From contig NZ_CP072649.1 of NCBI RefSeq assembly GCF_018304825.1, forward strand, positions 496,001-560,000: a stretch of 64,000 bases of DNA, given 5' to 3'. The position numbers were made by a program, and so were the translations under genes. Origin of the DNA: Chloracidobacterium validum (GTDB taxonomy: Bacteria > Acidobacteriota > Blastocatellia > Chloracidobacteriales > Chloracidobacteriaceae). Each line of letters begins with the position of its first letter. Positions within the stretch are counted from its first letter, which is position 1. The notes under the pieces are model-generated. The model was not told the origin of the DNA. It worked only from the letters and a program-made list of their open reading frames with translations, and did no database searches. Of the stretch, positions 1-10,172 are shown in pieces.

Positions 1-56
1 AACGAGAGATTTTCCGAAGAAACGCATAAGAGCTCCTGTAAAGTCTTCCGAAGATT

Positions 57-95
57 ACGATATGGAATAAGTCTCTAGTTGCTTTTCCATATCGT
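57..95. repeat. Inverted repeat at window start
   Basis: ACGATATGGAA at 57-67 is followed after 17 bases by its exact reverse complement TTCCATATCGT at 85-95. A weaker outer pair (GATTACG near 53, CGTAATC near 106) extends the symmetry. No gene is visible from 1 to 174. The element lies beyond the 3' end of the ATPase gene that ends at 175 and could be a hairpin or a protein-binding site. There is no T-tract to make it a convincing terminator. Confidence 0.35.
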
Positions 96-174
96 TGTCT
101 TGCGACGTAATCCGTAACGATACAGGGCTGCTTGAGGTTCAAAAAATTCCGAAATTTTTGCCGGCTGTCACCTG

Positions 175-1731
175 TCAGGCCCGGACGACCGTCACCGTTC
201 GCCCGCCCGGCGTCACCGCCCGGTACGCCCGCGTCCGCTCCGCCACCGGCGGCTGCCCAGCCCGCCGGTCAAAGATCACCAGCCACCCCACCGCCCCAGC
301 CGCAAGCCCCGCCAGGTACCTCTCCAACTGCTCCAGCCCTTCCGCCTCCGGGTCGCCCGCCCCCTCCCGCCACACCTTCAGCTCAATCCCCACCGTCACC
401 CCACCGTACCGCAAACACACATCCATCCGCCCAGACCCAATCGCGTACTCCCGCGTCACCCGCCCCCCGCCGTTCTCCACCCGCTGCAAGTACGCCATCA
501 GCACGATGTGCGGCGCAATCTCGTGATACGCTACCCCGCGCAGCAATGGCTCCCCGTGCTGCCGCCAAAACCCTAAAAATGCCTCCAGCAACTTCTCCGG
601 CACCAGCCGCCCTTCGCCATCCAGCCATACCGGCTCAAGGCGTGGCAGCGCATCCTGTACCCCGCCCGACAGCACCCGCGGCAGCACCTCCCGGTACACC
701 GGGTTGGCGACTTCCAACACGCCGGTGTCTGGGTTGCGGCGCACCAGCCCTAAGTCCAGCACGTACCGCCGGTCATCGTCCGGCAGGTCGCCCGGCAAAT
801 CACCCGCCAGCATCGGCGCGATGAGGTTGCGGACGCGCGGCTCACGCAACCGCTCCGCCAGGCTGTCCAAATGCGTGTCCTGCCGCTCGATCAGCACCCA
901 CTTCGCCGCCTCGATGTCGTCACGGGTGATGGTCTGGCCCGTGTCCTCGACCAGTTCCTCGACGCACACCTTGGCCAGGGCGTTGACCAGCCAGGGCTGC
1001 CCGGCGGTCAGGTCGTAGGCGTAAGCCACCGCCTCGTCGGTAAACACCTGTCCGGTCTCGGTCGTGTGCTGGCGATAGAGCTGGGCGACTTCGTCCTGGG
1101 TGAAGTTCCCCAGGGTCAGGGAGCGCATCTTGATGTTGAAGGGGCTGGCGGTGTGCAGTCGGTCGCTGCCGCCCGCCGCTACCTTGTAATCCCGCACGTC
1201 CCGCATCCCAATCAACGCCAGCGACCACGGAAACGCCTGCGGCCGATTCCGATACCCATGCCGCAACTGCCGCAACACCGACACCAGTGTTTCGTTCTCT
1301 AATGAATCAATCTCATCCAGAAAAAGCACCAATGGACGTGGACAGGTCTGCGCCCAAGTTGTCAATGCCGACAACAACCGCTGTCCGGCCGGCGCGTTGG
1401 CCTCCAGGGCAGGCAAGCCCAACGCCGGCGGCAGCCACACCCGACTGTCCACCTGCCACGCGCCCAGAATCGCCACTTCTGCCCGGTCAGGGTCAGTATT
1501 GAACGCCGCGCCGACTTCGAGTGAGAGCAGGACCGCCGCATAGCGCCCTTCTTCCGTCAACTGCCGCGCCAGCGTCAGCATCAGGGTCGTCTTCCCAACT
1601 TGGCGCGGCGCATGCACCACGAAGTATGCCTTCTGGTCAATCAGCCGCCGCAGCTCTGGCAGCCGCTCCACCGGCGACAGCATGTAGTGGTCTTGAGCAT
1701 TGCACGGCCCGGCCGTGTTGAAGTACCGCAT
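175..1731 (-). CDS. AAA-like ATPase with C-terminal PD-(D/E)XK-like domain
   Basis: A 518-aa single-domain P-loop ATPase of the AAA_14-like kind found widely in bacteria next to defence or mobile genes. The P-loop APRQVGKTT is at residues 41-49 and Walker B LVLFLDEID at about 134-142. A winged-helix-like stretch follows. Near the C-terminus GSGRMDV and, about 12 residues later, IELKVWR look like the D...ExK core of a restriction-type nuclease fold. The start was moved to the ATG at 1731: a longer reading would run into the neighbouring gene, and an AAGGTG ribosome site lies just upstream of this ATG. The family's substrate is not known, and neither the nuclease activity nor a DNA role is proven. 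It may be monocistronic or read through from the DUF1446 gene upstream. Confidence 0.72.
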   Translation of the reverse strand: MRYFNTAGPCNAQDHYMLSPVERLPELRRLIDQKAYFVVHAPRQVGKTTLMLTLARQLTEEGRYAAVLLSLEVGAAFNTDPDRAEVAILGAWQVDSRVWLPPALGLPALEANAPAGQRLLSALTTWAQTCPRPLVLFLDEIDSLENETLVSVLRQLRHGYRNRPQAFPWSLALIGMRDVRDYKVAAGGSDRLHTASPFNIKMRSLTLGNFTQDEVAQLYRQHTTETGQVFTDEAVAYAYDLTAGQPWLVNALAKVCVEELVEDTGQTITRDDIEAAKWVLIERQDTHLDSLAERLREPRVRNLIAPMLAGDLPGDLPDDDRRYVLDLGLVRRNPDTGVLEVANPVYREVLPRVLSGGVQDALPRLEPVWLDGEGRLVPEKLLEAFLGFWRQHGEPLLRGVAYHEIAPHIVLMAYLQRVENGGGRVTREYAIGSGRMDVCLRYGGVTVGIELKVWREGAGDPEAEGLEQLERYLAGLAAGAVGWLVIFDRRAGQPPVAERTRAYRAVTPGGRTVTVVRA

Positions 1732-1753
1732 GGGGATGCACCTTGGCGTGACA

Positions 1754-3118
1754 TCAAGCCAGGAGCGAAACCTGGGGCGTGACCACCGACTTAGGAATGA
1801 GCGCTGGGAAGTACGCCACGACTTCCTCGACCTTGGGACGCCCTGACCCAAAGCCGGTCACGGTTGGCGGACCGTTGAGGGCTAGTGGCGCGAGTTCTTT
1901 GGTAAAGCGTTCGACACTGGCTTGGTCGCTTGATCGGACGGCAACCCGCAGGACGACTTCCGGGATGTCACGCGATGGTTCTCCGGCCAGTTGTAAGCCA
2001 TGACAGGCCCCAGCGCCGACATACTCGGTCCAAATTTCATCGAAGCGCAATCCGAGATCGTGCAACCGCTGGCGCAGCATGGCGTCGGCGCGGCGAGCCT
2101 TGGCGTAGGCGTCCGGCCAGGCATAGATGAGACTGCCGACGGCTTTGTAGCCGGCAAAGTAGCTGGCCGAGACTTTGTAAAACGCCGTTGCCGGCCGTCC
2201 CGCGATTCCCCACACGCGGACGCGATCATCTCCATCCGGCGCCAGCCGAATGGTCGTGAAATCGGCAATACAGTCCGGCGTAATATAGGTGGTTGGATCG
2301 CCCATTTCGTAAACGAGCTGCTCTTTGACCGAGGCAACCGATACCCGCCCGCCGGTGTTGGGATGCTTGGTAACGACGAACGTTCCATCTTCGTGCATTT
2401 CGACGATTGGGAAGCCGATGTTGGCAAAGTCGGACATGGTTTCCCAGTCCACCAAACAGTTCCCTCCGGTACACTGCGCCCCACACTCAATGATGTGACC
2501 TGCTACCGTTCCGGCGGCTAGGCGATGCCAGTCATCAGCGGCCCATCCAAACTCATACATGCAAGGCGCCAGGGCCAGCCCGGTATCCGTGCAGCGTCCG
2601 GTGATAATCACCTGGGCCCCCTGCTGGAGGGCTTCGACGATAGGTTGGGCGCCGAAATAGACATTGACGCTCTGGATATGCGCGCGGACATCGGCCAGGG
2701 GTTGGCCAGTGTCTAAGTTTTCAAGTCGGTGACCATCGGCCAGAAGCGCATCCAGTCGGGGGAGGATGTCGTCGCCCGCGACGATGCCAATGCGAAGCTG
2801 ATCGGCCAGACCGTGCTTGACGGCCACCAGGCGGACCGCCTCGGCACAGGCCTGTGGGTTGACGCCGCCGGCATTGGCAATGACCCGCGTGTTTTTCGCC
2901 AGCACCTGAGGCAGGATGCGATCCATGAGGGCAACAAAGTCGGTGGCGAATCCGGCTTTCGGGTTACGCGCCTTTTGTTTCTGCATGATGGACATCGTGA
3001 CTTCGGCCAGGTAGTCGAGCACGAGATAATCTATTGGGCCGCCTTCGATGAGGCGCACCGGGGCTTCGAGCCAGTCGCCCCAGAAGCCTTGCCCGCAGGC
3101 AATACGAATCGTTTTCAT
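1754..3118 (-). CDS. AtuA/DUF1446 family protein
   Basis: A 454-aa protein matching the DUF1446 family, which includes AtuA, a protein needed for acyclic terpene (citronellol/geraniol) catabolism in Pseudomonas; the biochemical reaction is unknown. The N-terminus [12 protein letters not shown] is typical, as are [15 protein letters not shown] in the middle and [10 protein letters not shown] a little later. The start is the ATG at 3118, preceded by an AGGAAA ribosome site; the reading frame stays open further upstream without a better site. Only 22 bases separate its stop from the ATPase start, so the two may be co-transcribed. No other terpene-utilisation gene (atuC, atuF) is visible nearby, so the pathway role is inference only. 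Confidence 0.8.
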   Translation of the reverse strand: MKTIRIACGQGFWGDWLEAPVRLIEGGPIDYLVLDYLAEVTMSIMQKQKARNPKAGFATDFVALMDRILPQVLAKNTRVIANAGGVNPQACAEAVRLVAVKHGLADQLRIGIVAGDDILPRLDALLADGHRLENLDTGQPLADVRAHIQSVNVYFGAQPIVEALQQGAQVIITGRCTDTGLALAPCMYEFGWAADDWHRLAAGTVAGHIIECGAQCTGGNCLVDWETMSDFANIGFPIVEMHEDGTFVVTKHPNTGGRVSVASVKEQLVYEMGDPTTYITPDCIADFTTIRLAPDGDDRVRVWGIAGRPATAFYKVSASYFAGYKAVGSLIYAWPDAYAKARRADAMLRQRLHDLGLRFDEIWTEYVGAGACHGLQLAGEPSRDIPEVVLRVAVRSSDQASVERFTKELAPLALNGPPTVTGFGSGRPKVEEVVAYFPALIPKSVVTPQVSLLA

Positions 3119-3367
3119 GGCAGTGGTTTCCTGATCCTGAGTGCGCGCGTCAGCGTGAAGTGCCGGGTGACCGCGCAGGGTGAGATGCTGGGCAAACGAT
3201 ACCCAACTGCCCTGCCGAGCGGAAGCGGGGAATCGGACGGTCGTTGGTTGCCAGAGGCGTGATATAACACCCTGTCGCTCGGTCAACCGGGTGGCGGCCG
3301 GCGGCTTGGTCGTCAATGTTTGGTCTCGACGCCCCCTCACCTTCACTTTCCATCAGTTGGCTACGTC

Positions 3368-4549
3368 ATGATGCAATCACTTGGCTATTTTGGCCCGTTT
3401 GGCGGTGTCTATGCGCCGGAAACACTCATCCCGGCGCTTGAAGAACTGGAAGCCGCGTTTCTGGCTGCCCGGTCAGACGCCACGTTTCAGGCCACGTTTC
3501 AGCGCCTTTCGTCCGAGTTTTCGGGCCGTCCAACCCCGTTGTTTTACGCCGGCAATTTGTCGCGCGAGCTTGGCATCAAGCTCTACCTCAAGCGCGAAGA
3601 CCTCCTGCATGGTGGCGCGCATAAAACCAACAATGCCCTTGGGCAGGCGCTCTTGGCGAAGCAAATGGGCAAGACCCGCTTGATTGCCGAAACCGGCGCT
3701 GGGCAGCACGGCGTGGCGACGGCCATGGCCGGGGCGCTGCTCGGTCTCGAAACCGAGGTCTATATGGGCGAGGTGGACATGGCCCGCCAGCAGCCAAATG
3801 TCTTTCGCATGCGGTTGCTGGGCGCAACGGTGCATCCGGTCAAAACGGGTGGGCGGACGCTCAAAGACGCCATCAATGACGCGCTACGCGATTGGATGAC
3901 CAACCTGCGGACGACCCACTACGTACTCGGAACGGCTGCCGGTCCGCATCCCTTTCCCACGATCGTCAAGTCCTTCCAGCGCATTATCGGCGACGAGGCA
4001 CGGGCGCAAATGTTGGCGCTGGCCGGACGTTTACCGGATGTGGTGGTGGCTTGTGTCGGCGGCGGCTCGAACGCGATTGGGATGTTTACGGCTTTCCTAG
4101 AGGACGCGTCGGTACGGCTCATCGGCGTCGAACCGGGCGGCCAGGGGCTTGATACCCAGGCGCATGGCGCGGTGCTGGCCAAGGGAACGCCTGGCACGTT
4201 GCACGGCATGCGAAGCTACGTCCTGCAGGATGCCGATGGTCAGATTCAGGCAACCCACAGCATATCGGCCGGGCTAGACTATCCTTCGGTTGGTCCTGAA
4301 CATGCTTATCTGAAAAGCATCGGGCGGGTGCAGTATGAGGCCGTGACGGATGATGCGGCCGTGGCAGCTTTTCACAAGCTGTCCCGGAGCGAGGGGATCA
4401 TCCCGGCGCTCGAACCGGCCCATGCGGTGGCCTACGTGTTGCGCGCGGCCGCGGCGTGGCCGCCGGATACGGTGGTCTTGCTCAACCTCTGTGGCCGGGG
4501 TGACAAGGACCTTCAAACCGTCCTGGCGTATGGCGACGCTTCCGCCTAG
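3368..4549 (+). CDS. trpB: Tryptophan synthase beta chain
   Basis: A 393-aa PLP enzyme that condenses indole with L-serine to make tryptophan, normally as an alpha2-beta2 cytoplasmic complex with TrpA. The PLP lysine is K86 in [17 protein letters not shown], the phosphate-cup GGGSNAIG and the C-terminal LCGRGDKD are all present. The N-terminal YFGPFGGVY is that of the classical TrpB1 group rather than the TrpB2 salvage group. The start is the tandem ATG at 3368/3371; the upstream TTG at 3320 has no homologous sequence after it. No trpA follows, so the subunit genes are split in this genome. It reads divergently from the DUF1446 gene, with a 249-base gap holding the promoters. The next gene, an ABC ATPase, begins 32 bases later. 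Confidence 0.96.
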   Translation: MMQSLGYFGPFGGVYAPETLIPALEELEAAFLAARSDATFQATFQRLSSEFSGRPTPLFYAGNLSRELGIKLYLKREDLLHGGAHKTNNALGQALLAKQMGKTRLIAETGAGQHGVATAMAGALLGLETEVYMGEVDMARQQPNVFRMRLLGATVHPVKTGGRTLKDAINDALRDWMTNLRTTHYVLGTAAGPHPFPTIVKSFQRIIGDEARAQMLALAGRLPDVVVACVGGGSNAIGMFTAFLEDASVRLIGVEPGGQGLDTQAHGAVLAKGTPGTLHGMRSYVLQDADGQIQATHSISAGLDYPSVGPEHAYLKSIGRVQYEAVTDDAAVAAFHKLSRSEGIIPALEPAHAVAYVLRAAAAWPPDTVVLLNLCGRGDKDLQTVLAYGDASA

Positions 4550-4581
4550 CGCCGCAGCTTTTTACCCGAGAGAACTGTCCG

Positions 4582-5316
4582 GTGAGTCGGTTTCAACTGG
4601 AGCTACGCGAGGTTTGCCTGGCCTATGACCGCGCCATCGTGCTCGATGGGATCAGTCTCCGGGTTGGTGCTGGTGAGCTGGTCATGCTGCTGGGCGCGTC
4701 GGGGAGCGGCAAGACATCCTTGCTCAAGCTCATGAATCGGTTGCTTGAACCGACCGCTGGTGAGGTATGGGTCGAGGGGCGTCCAGCGGTGGACTGGAAC
4801 CCGGTTCATCTGCGGCGGCGGATGGGCTATGTCATGCAGGACGCTGGACTCTTTCCCCACATGACGGTTGCCCGCAACGTTGGTTTGCTGTTGGAGCTTG
4901 AACGGTGGCCGGCGGCGCAGCGGCGGGCGCGCGTCGAGACGCTTTTGGAGCGGGTTGGGTTGCCGGCCAGCCAGTACGCCGACCGCTTCCCGGCGGAACT
5001 CTCCGGCGGCGAGCGGCAGCGCGTCGGGATTGCGCGGGCGCTGGCGCTTGACCCACCCCTACTCCTGCTGGATGAGCCGTTTGGGGCGCTCGATCCGGTC
5101 GCGCGCGCCCGGTTGCAGCAGGCCTTTGCCACGCTCGTTGCCGACCTGGGGAAAACCGCTTTGTTTGTGACCCATGACTTGCAGGAAGCCCTCCGCATTG
5201 GCACCCGCATTTGCTTGCTGTCCCACGGACGGTTGGTGGCCGACGCGCCACCGGCCAAGTTTCTGGAACTGGATGTTCCGGCCGCGCGCGAGTATGTGCA
5301 GGCGGCCGGTCTCTGA
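4582..5316 (+). CDS. Osmoprotectant/glycine betaine ABC importer ATPase
   Basis: A 244-aa ATP-binding subunit of an OpuC/ProV-type importer for quaternary ammonium osmoprotectants (betaine, choline, carnitine). Walker A GASGSGKTS lies near residues 37-45, Q-loop in YVMQDAGL, signature LSGGERQRVGIARAL and Walker B LLLLDEPFGALDP. The subunit is short and lacks the C-terminal CBS domains that sense ionic strength in OpuA/OpuCA proteins. The start is GTG 4582 with a GAGAGA-like site upstream. The stop lies 9 bases from the permease fusion start, so the two form an operon. The substrate is inferred from the partner's binding domain. Confidence 0.88.
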   Translation: MSRFQLELREVCLAYDRAIVLDGISLRVGAGELVMLLGASGSGKTSLLKLMNRLLEPTAGEVWVEGRPAVDWNPVHLRRRMGYVMQDAGLFPHMTVARNVGLLLELERWPAAQRRARVETLLERVGLPASQYADRFPAELSGGERQRVGIARALALDPPLLLLDEPFGALDPVARARLQQAFATLVADLGKTALFVTHDLQEALRIGTRICLLSHGRLVADAPPAKFLELDVPAAREYVQAAGL

Positions 5317-5325
5317 CGCTTGCCT

Positions 5326-6885
5326 ATGACGCCCTGGCTTGAGGTTCTCGCGGAACAACACACGGCACTGCTTGTGGCCTGGCGTGAGCACGTCTTGCTT
5401 GTCGTCGTGGCAACCTTGCTGGCCTGTGGGTTGGGGATTCCGTTGGGTATCGTTGCGGCGCGTCATCCGGCGGTGCGCCGGGTCGTGTTCCTGCTGGTCA
5501 ATGTGACGCAAACGATTCCGAGTCTGGCTTTATTCGGGTTGTTGTTGCCGCTGCCGTGGTTGGGCGGCATTGGGGCGCGGACGGCGATTGTTGCACTGAC
5601 GCTTTATGCCCTGTTGCCAATTGTGCGGAATACGGCCACCGGCTTGCTGGGTGTTGCGCCGAATCTCCGGGAGGCGGCCGAGGCGCTCGGGTTGACGAGT
5701 TGGCAGCGCTTGCTCTACGTCGAACTGCCGCTGGCCGCCAACGTCATGTTTGCCGGGGCGCGGGTGGCGGTGGTTCTCTCGGTCGGGACCGCCACGATTG
5801 CCGCCGCGATTGGCGCGGGTGGATTGGGGACGTTCATTTTTCGCGGGCTACGGCAAAACGACAATCGGCTGCTCCTGATCGGTGGCGCCTTGGCCGCGTT
5901 GCTGGCGCTGCTGGCGGACGCCGTCTTCGCGGCCTTCGAGCGTGCGCCACAGGCCCAGCGCCGGACGCCTTGGCGCTGGCTGGTTGCCTTTGGCGGGTTG
6001 GCCGGCATTCTTTTGCCGGTCGCCTGGAGCTACTGGGTGGAGTTACCTGCGGCTGATAACGTTCGTTCGCGCGTCGTGGTCGGCTCGAAGGATTTCACCG
6101 AATCGGTGATCCTGGCCGAGATTCTGGCGCAGCAGCTCGAAGCCCAGGGCGTTGCCGTCGAGCGGCGCTTCGAGCTGGGCGGCAACCTAGCGCACGAGTC
6201 ACTGCTGGCCGGTGCCGTTGACGTGTATCCCGAATACACCGGCACGGCTTGGACGGCGATCCTGGGCAAGCGCCCGCTGTCCGATCCGCAGGAAGTCTAT
6301 GCGCAAGTCCGGCAGGACTACGCCCGGCGCTTTGGTTTGGTGGTTGGCCCACCGTTGGGTTTTCGGAATGACTTTGCCATCCTGGTGCGTCGCCAGACGG
6401 CAGTCGAGTATCACCTGAAAACCATTTCGGACGCCGCCCGGTCGCCACTTCAGTGGCGGGCCGGTTTTGGTCAGGATTTCATGTCGCGCGCGGACGGCTA
6501 TGCGGGCTTCCGCGCGACCTATGGTTTTCGCTTCGTCTCCCCGCGTGAAATGGATTTGTCGTTGACCTACCGCGCGCTGGCGGCCGGCGAAGTGGACATT
6601 ATCGCCGGCAATGCCACCGACGGGTTGATTGCCGCGCTCGATTTGGTTGCGCTCGACGACGACCGGCGCTACTTCCCGCCTTACCAGGCGGTCTATGTGG
6701 TCCGGCAAGCCGCGTGGGATGCGGCGCCGGCGCTGCCAAGCGTCGTGCGCGGGCTTGGCAATGTGATTGACACCGACACCATGCGCCGGATGAACCATGC
6801 CGTGGATGGGCAACGGCAGACGCCCCGCGAGGTGGCGGCCGCGTTTCTCCTTGCCTCTCATTCGAGTCGCTCATCCGCGCCCTGA
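5326..6885 (+). CDS. Osmoprotectant ABC permease fused to substrate-binding domain
   Basis: A 519-aa fusion. Residues about 1-225 are a BPD-type permease with five or six membrane segments (for example LLVVVATLLACGLGIPLGI) and the EAA loop EAAEALGLTSWQRLLYVELP that docks onto the ATPase. After a short linker, from residue about 247, VVVGSKDFTESVILAEIL opens an OpuAC/ProX-like periplasmic binding domain. PEYTGTAW marks the betaine-type pocket region. This permease-binding fusion is known in OpuF/OpuAB-type systems, so the ATPase and this protein suffice for an importer. ATG 5326 was chosen over TTG 5320. The linker between the two domains carries a copy of the dispersed CTGATAAC motif (6053). 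Family confidence is high; the exact substrate is uncertain. Confidence 0.88.
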   Translation: MTPWLEVLAEQHTALLVAWREHVLLVVVATLLACGLGIPLGIVAARHPAVRRVVFLLVNVTQTIPSLALFGLLLPLPWLGGIGARTAIVALTLYALLPIVRNTATGLLGVAPNLREAAEALGLTSWQRLLYVELPLAANVMFAGARVAVVLSVGTATIAAAIGAGGLGTFIFRGLRQNDNRLLLIGGALAALLALLADAVFAAFERAPQAQRRTPWRWLVAFGGLAGILLPVAWSYWVELPAADNVRSRVVVGSKDFTESVILAEILAQQLEAQGVAVERRFELGGNLAHESLLAGAVDVYPEYTGTAWTAILGKRPLSDPQEVYAQVRQDYARRFGLVVGPPLGFRNDFAILVRRQTAVEYHLKTISDAARSPLQWRAGFGQDFMSRADGYAGFRATYGFRFVSPREMDLSLTYRALAAGEVDIIAGNATDGLIAALDLVALDDDRRYFPPYQAVYVVRQAAWDAAPALPSVVRGLGNVIDTDTMRRMNHAVDGQRQTPREVAAAFLLASHSSRSSAP

Positions 6886-7122
6886 CGTTTGGCTCAGGCT
6901 AGCTGTATTGCCACTTTTTACCCAGACCAAGGCGATTCAGCCTGGATTGTCGTGGTATGCGCCTGAAGAACCAACTGAACACGAACCCGGCGCGGGGTCT
7001 CCTGGCCTGACAAACGCCTGGCCGCCGGTTACGCACGTTGAATGAGTACTTGTCGTTGCCGTTATTCCTGATTAGGCTGTTGGCGTGCGCTTGATCACAA
7101 TCTTTCTGAAAGGGCGTCGTTT

Positions 7123-8364
7123 GTGCACGTCAGCCAATTTCTCTCGTTGGCCCGGCAACGTCGCTTCGACTTGCAGCAAGCCCTGGCTGCCCTGCCGGCT
7201 GAATTTGCCCGCCATGACGCGCGTCGGCAGGAGCTTCAACAACTGCGCGAACAAACGCTTGACGAACTGGCGCAGGTCAACCTCCCAACCCTTGATCAAC
7301 CAGCACTCAACGCCGTTGAAGCGTGGACCGGCTATGGCCGCTTCCGAGGCCTCAACCTGACCGACTACCTCGCGCGTGAGCAGAACCGCCTAACCCAACG
7401 TGCTGCCGAAATCAGGGCCGATGCGCGTTTCATCCGGCGACAGGAACTCCTCGACCCAACCGCTGGAGAACTGACGCTGCGGGCCAAACAAGCGGGTGAT
7501 GAGCTGACGCTGATTGAGAGTGGCTTGCAACGCTATGAGCAGGAACCGGATTTCGTGAGCCTGTACCGGCGTGGCTACCGCACGCCCAGCTACCGGCAAA
7601 GTATCCTCACCTTGCAGTACTACAAAGACTGGAAGCGCGGCGACGAGATTACAGAAAAGTTTGGCTGCAAGGCGTTTTCCGAGGTGCGCGCCGCGTATGA
7701 GCATCTGTTGCGCGGGCGTGAGGTCTGCCAGAAGACGCTCCAGGGCATTGAAGGCGAAATCCAGGACGTGCGTCGGTTGATCGCCGAACTCAATGAAACT
7801 CAGCGCCGGTTGGCCGACCTGCCGGCATTTGTGCTGGCAGACTTCCGCCGGATGCTGCGCGAGCATCTCGCTTTCGCCAATCGGGAGCAACTGTTTCAGT
7901 GGGCAGGTGGTGATCGCGTGCGCGAGTCACTGATCAAGCGGCTTGACGGCATTGAAAAGCAACTCGAGTACACGACAGCCCTGGCCGGACGGCAACTGAA
8001 TGAAGAGCGGCAGTACTTGACAACCGAGATTGGCAAGCTGGAGCGGAAGCTGACCAAGTTTTCGCGCCCGAAGTATGCGGGAACACAGCTTCGTCCGGCG
8101 GATGCGCAGTCCTGGTTGCGCGACCCGCGTGAACGATTGGCGGCACGGCGCCAGCGATTCTGGCGGGACTACGACCGGGTGGCCTATTACGACCGTTACG
8201 ACCGCTACGATTTTGCTTCCGATCTGTTGTGGTGGGATGTCATGACCGACGGACGCCTGGACGGCGACTTTATTCCCGAAGTGTATCAGTATCGGCAAAT
8301 GCATCCGGGCTATACGTATCAGTCTCCGACCGAACCTTATCGTTACGGAGTGGACGTGTCATGA
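7123..8364 (+). CDS. Unrecognised 413-aa coiled-coil protein
   Basis: I do not recognise this family. The protein is rich in Q, R, E and L with long helical stretches (residues about 10-75, 80-120, 180-320) that look like coiled coils; no signal peptide or membrane segment is seen. The last 70 residues change character and are tyrosine- and aspartate-rich (YDRVAYYDRYDRYD, then LLWWDV). The GTG start at 7123 is preceded by AAAGGG. It is the first gene of a compact operon with a MurG-like glycosyltransferase and three radical SAM proteins: its TGA overlaps the next ATG (ATGA at 8361-8364), implying translational coupling. A scaffold or partner role for the operon's product is inference only. 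Confidence 0.7.
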   Translation: MHVSQFLSLARQRRFDLQQALAALPAEFARHDARRQELQQLREQTLDELAQVNLPTLDQPALNAVEAWTGYGRFRGLNLTDYLAREQNRLTQRAAEIRADARFIRRQELLDPTAGELTLRAKQAGDELTLIESGLQRYEQEPDFVSLYRRGYRTPSYRQSILTLQYYKDWKRGDEITEKFGCKAFSEVRAAYEHLLRGREVCQKTLQGIEGEIQDVRRLIAELNETQRRLADLPAFVLADFRRMLREHLAFANREQLFQWAGGDRVRESLIKRLDGIEKQLEYTTALAGRQLNEERQYLTTEIGKLERKLTKFSRPKYAGTQLRPADAQSWLRDPRERLAARRQRFWRDYDRVAYYDRYDRYDFASDLLWWDVMTDGRLDGDFIPEVYQYRQMHPGYTYQSPTEPYRYGVDVS

Positions 8365-10172
8365 CGCGGGCGCTGACGGTCGTGGCTTATGCCGTCAATG
8401 GGGCCGGCGTCGGACATCTGACGCGGACGCTGGCCGTGTTGCGCTGGATGCGCCGGTTGGCGTTGTGCGCCGGCCGGCGGCTGGATGCCTACGTGCTGAC
8501 GACGTCTGAGGCGGGTCAACTTGCGCTGCGTGAAGGTTTCGCAACGTTCAAGTTGCCGAGCAAAACGGTCGTGCGAACGGCTGGTCTGCCAAAGGACGAT
8601 TACCTGCGTCTGGCGCGCCAGTGGGTCTGGCACAGCCTGGGGTTACTCAATCCTGACCTCCTGCTGGTGGATACCTTTCCGGGCGGCACGTTTGGGGAAC
8701 TTGGCCCGGCGCTGGATATGCCGGGCCGCAAGATGTTCATTCACCGGGCCGTGCGAGAGGGGTTTGACGCGGCCGGATTTGCCGCTTGGCTGCCGTACTA
8801 CGATCGAATCCTGAGCATCGTCGAGCCAGGGCTGGTGGAACAAGCATCTGATAACGATATTGATCTCGACGATTTTGAGACGGATGCCGCCGCGTGGCAG
8901 GCCGGCGCCGGGCAAGTTGGTGAGCAAGCCGACGACATGCAAGGCACGGATGGCGCGCCTCCACCATCCGTGTGCGCCCCGGTATTCCCGGCAGTCGTTC
9001 GGTCACGGGTACGTTGCGTGCCGCCCATCCTGCTCCGCGAGCCAGATGAGCGACATGACCGGGCAACGGCGCGACGGCGACTGGGGGTGCCCGATGATGC
9101 TTTTGCGCTGTGGTTGAGCGCCGGGGGCGGAGGCGATGCTACCGCCGAGCGTACCCTCACGACGCTCATGGATGCGCTGCTGCCGGAACAGGATATCCAT
9201 CTGGTGGTTGGGGCAGGTCCGTTGTTTACCGGCAGTCCGCGCCGGGGGGCACGAATCACTTGGCTGACCGAGCCGTTGGCGGCCGAGGATTTCGCCGGAC
9301 TGGATGCGGCCATTTCGGCCGCCGGGTTCAATACTACCTACGAGCTGCTTTCCATGGGCGTCCCGACGGCACTCTTTGCCCAGGAAAAAATAGCTGATGA
9401 CCAAGCGGCCCGTCTGGCACGGGCCGTTGCGGCCGGAGCCGCGCTCCAGTTACCGGCGCGCGCCACCGGTGAGCCGGATACGTCCGCATTGTCCGGACTG
9501 CTCGCGCGCCTCCGTGACGAGTTCACGCGGGAGCGCCTGGCGGCGCGGGCGGCGGCGTTCGTGCTGCCGGATGGGGCGCGGCAGGCCGCCACGTACGCCC
9601 TACAACTCCTGCTCGACCAGTCCGAACTCCAGGCGGCGGCGGCCCGCGCCACACCCCGCCTGTGTCGCTGGCTGGAAAGCCACCGTCCCGATGCGGGTTT
9701 GCTGGCGCGGCTGTGGGCAGTGACGTCGGCTGTGACCGATGGCGATGATCTGGCTGAGTGGCTTGCCACTGTCCCCGATAGCTTCACCGTGGATGAGGCG
9801 CTGACATTTTTACGCCGCCTGCCGCCGCCGACTGATGCGGCTGACCTGGAAGCCGCTCTGACACTGTGGGGGCGGCTGGCAACTGCCCTAGAGGCGTTTG
9901 TAGATGACCGCGCGCGGGCGGCTTTTCTGCGGCATCTGCCATGGTCGCGGCGGGTAGCGCCCGATGATCAAGTCCGGGTGCTGACGCGCTTGTTGGTGGC
10001 GGCACACGGGACGGGTGACAGCCTCTACCGGGTGCTGGGCGTCGTGGAGCGGCACACGGCCGGGGCCGAACAGGATCCATTTCGCTGGCTGGCCGGGTTG
10101 GTGGCCGCCGCTGAGGAGGTGCAGCATGGGGTTGCCCTGGGCGCGTCAACAACGCTGGCAGGGGATTGCTGA
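8361..10172 (+). CDS. MurG-like glycosyltransferase with C-terminal extension
   Basis: A 603-aa protein. Residues 1-110 form a GT-B N-terminal half (YAVNGAGVGHLTRTLAV, then DLLLVDTFPGG) and about residues 230-420 a GT28-like C-terminal half with LWLSAGGGGDA, a variant of the donor-phosphate loop, and AAISAAGFNTTYELLSMGVPTALFA, the conserved nucleotide-sugar-binding turn. The last 180 residues are helical and unrecognised. Between the halves lies a low-complexity Asp/Gln/Gly stretch (residues about 160-200) that contains a copy of the 19-base dispersed repeat at 8839. The start overlaps the preceding stop by four bases. It probably transfers a sugar from a nucleotide donor to an unknown acceptor made or modified by the following radical SAM enzymes. 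Confidence 0.72.
   Translation: MTRALTVVAYAVNGAGVGHLTRTLAVLRWMRRLALCAGRRLDAYVLTTSEAGQLALREGFATFKLPSKTVVRTAGLPKDDYLRLARQWVWHSLGLLNPDLLLVDTFPGGTFGELGPALDMPGRKMFIHRAVREGFDAAGFAAWLPYYDRILSIVEPGLVEQASDNDIDLDDFETDAAAWQAGAGQVGEQADDMQGTDGAPPPSVCAPVFPAVVRSRVRCVPPILLREPDERHDRATARRRLGVPDDAFALWLSAGGGGDATAERTLTTLMDALLPEQDIHLVVGAGPLFTGSPRRGARITWLTEPLAAEDFAGLDAAISAAGFNTTYELLSMGVPTALFAQEKIADDQAARLARAVAAGAALQLPARATGEPDTSALSGLLARLRDEFTRERLAARAAAFVLPDGARQAATYALQLLLDQSELQAAAARATPRLCRWLESHRPDAGLLARLWAVTSAVTDGDDLAEWLATVPDSFTVDEALTFLRRLPPPTDAADLEAALTLWGRLATALEAFVDDRARAAFLRHLPWSRRVAPDDQVRVLTRLLVAAHGTGDSLYRVLGVVERHTAGAEQDPFRWLAGLVAAAEEVQHGVALGASTTLAGDC
8839..8857 (+). repeat. Copy 1 of 19-nt dispersed repeat
   Basis: AACAAGCATCTGATAACGA, identical over 19 bases to 11198-11216. 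Here it encodes part of QASDND in the low-complexity linker of the glycosyltransferase. It belongs to a looser family centred on CTGATAAC found at least ten times in the window. Confidence 0.6.

Noticed and set aside
132-824. Proline-rich 230-aa frame on the plus strand
   Set aside because: It lies fully inside the minus-strand ATPase gene and has the composition of a shadow frame.
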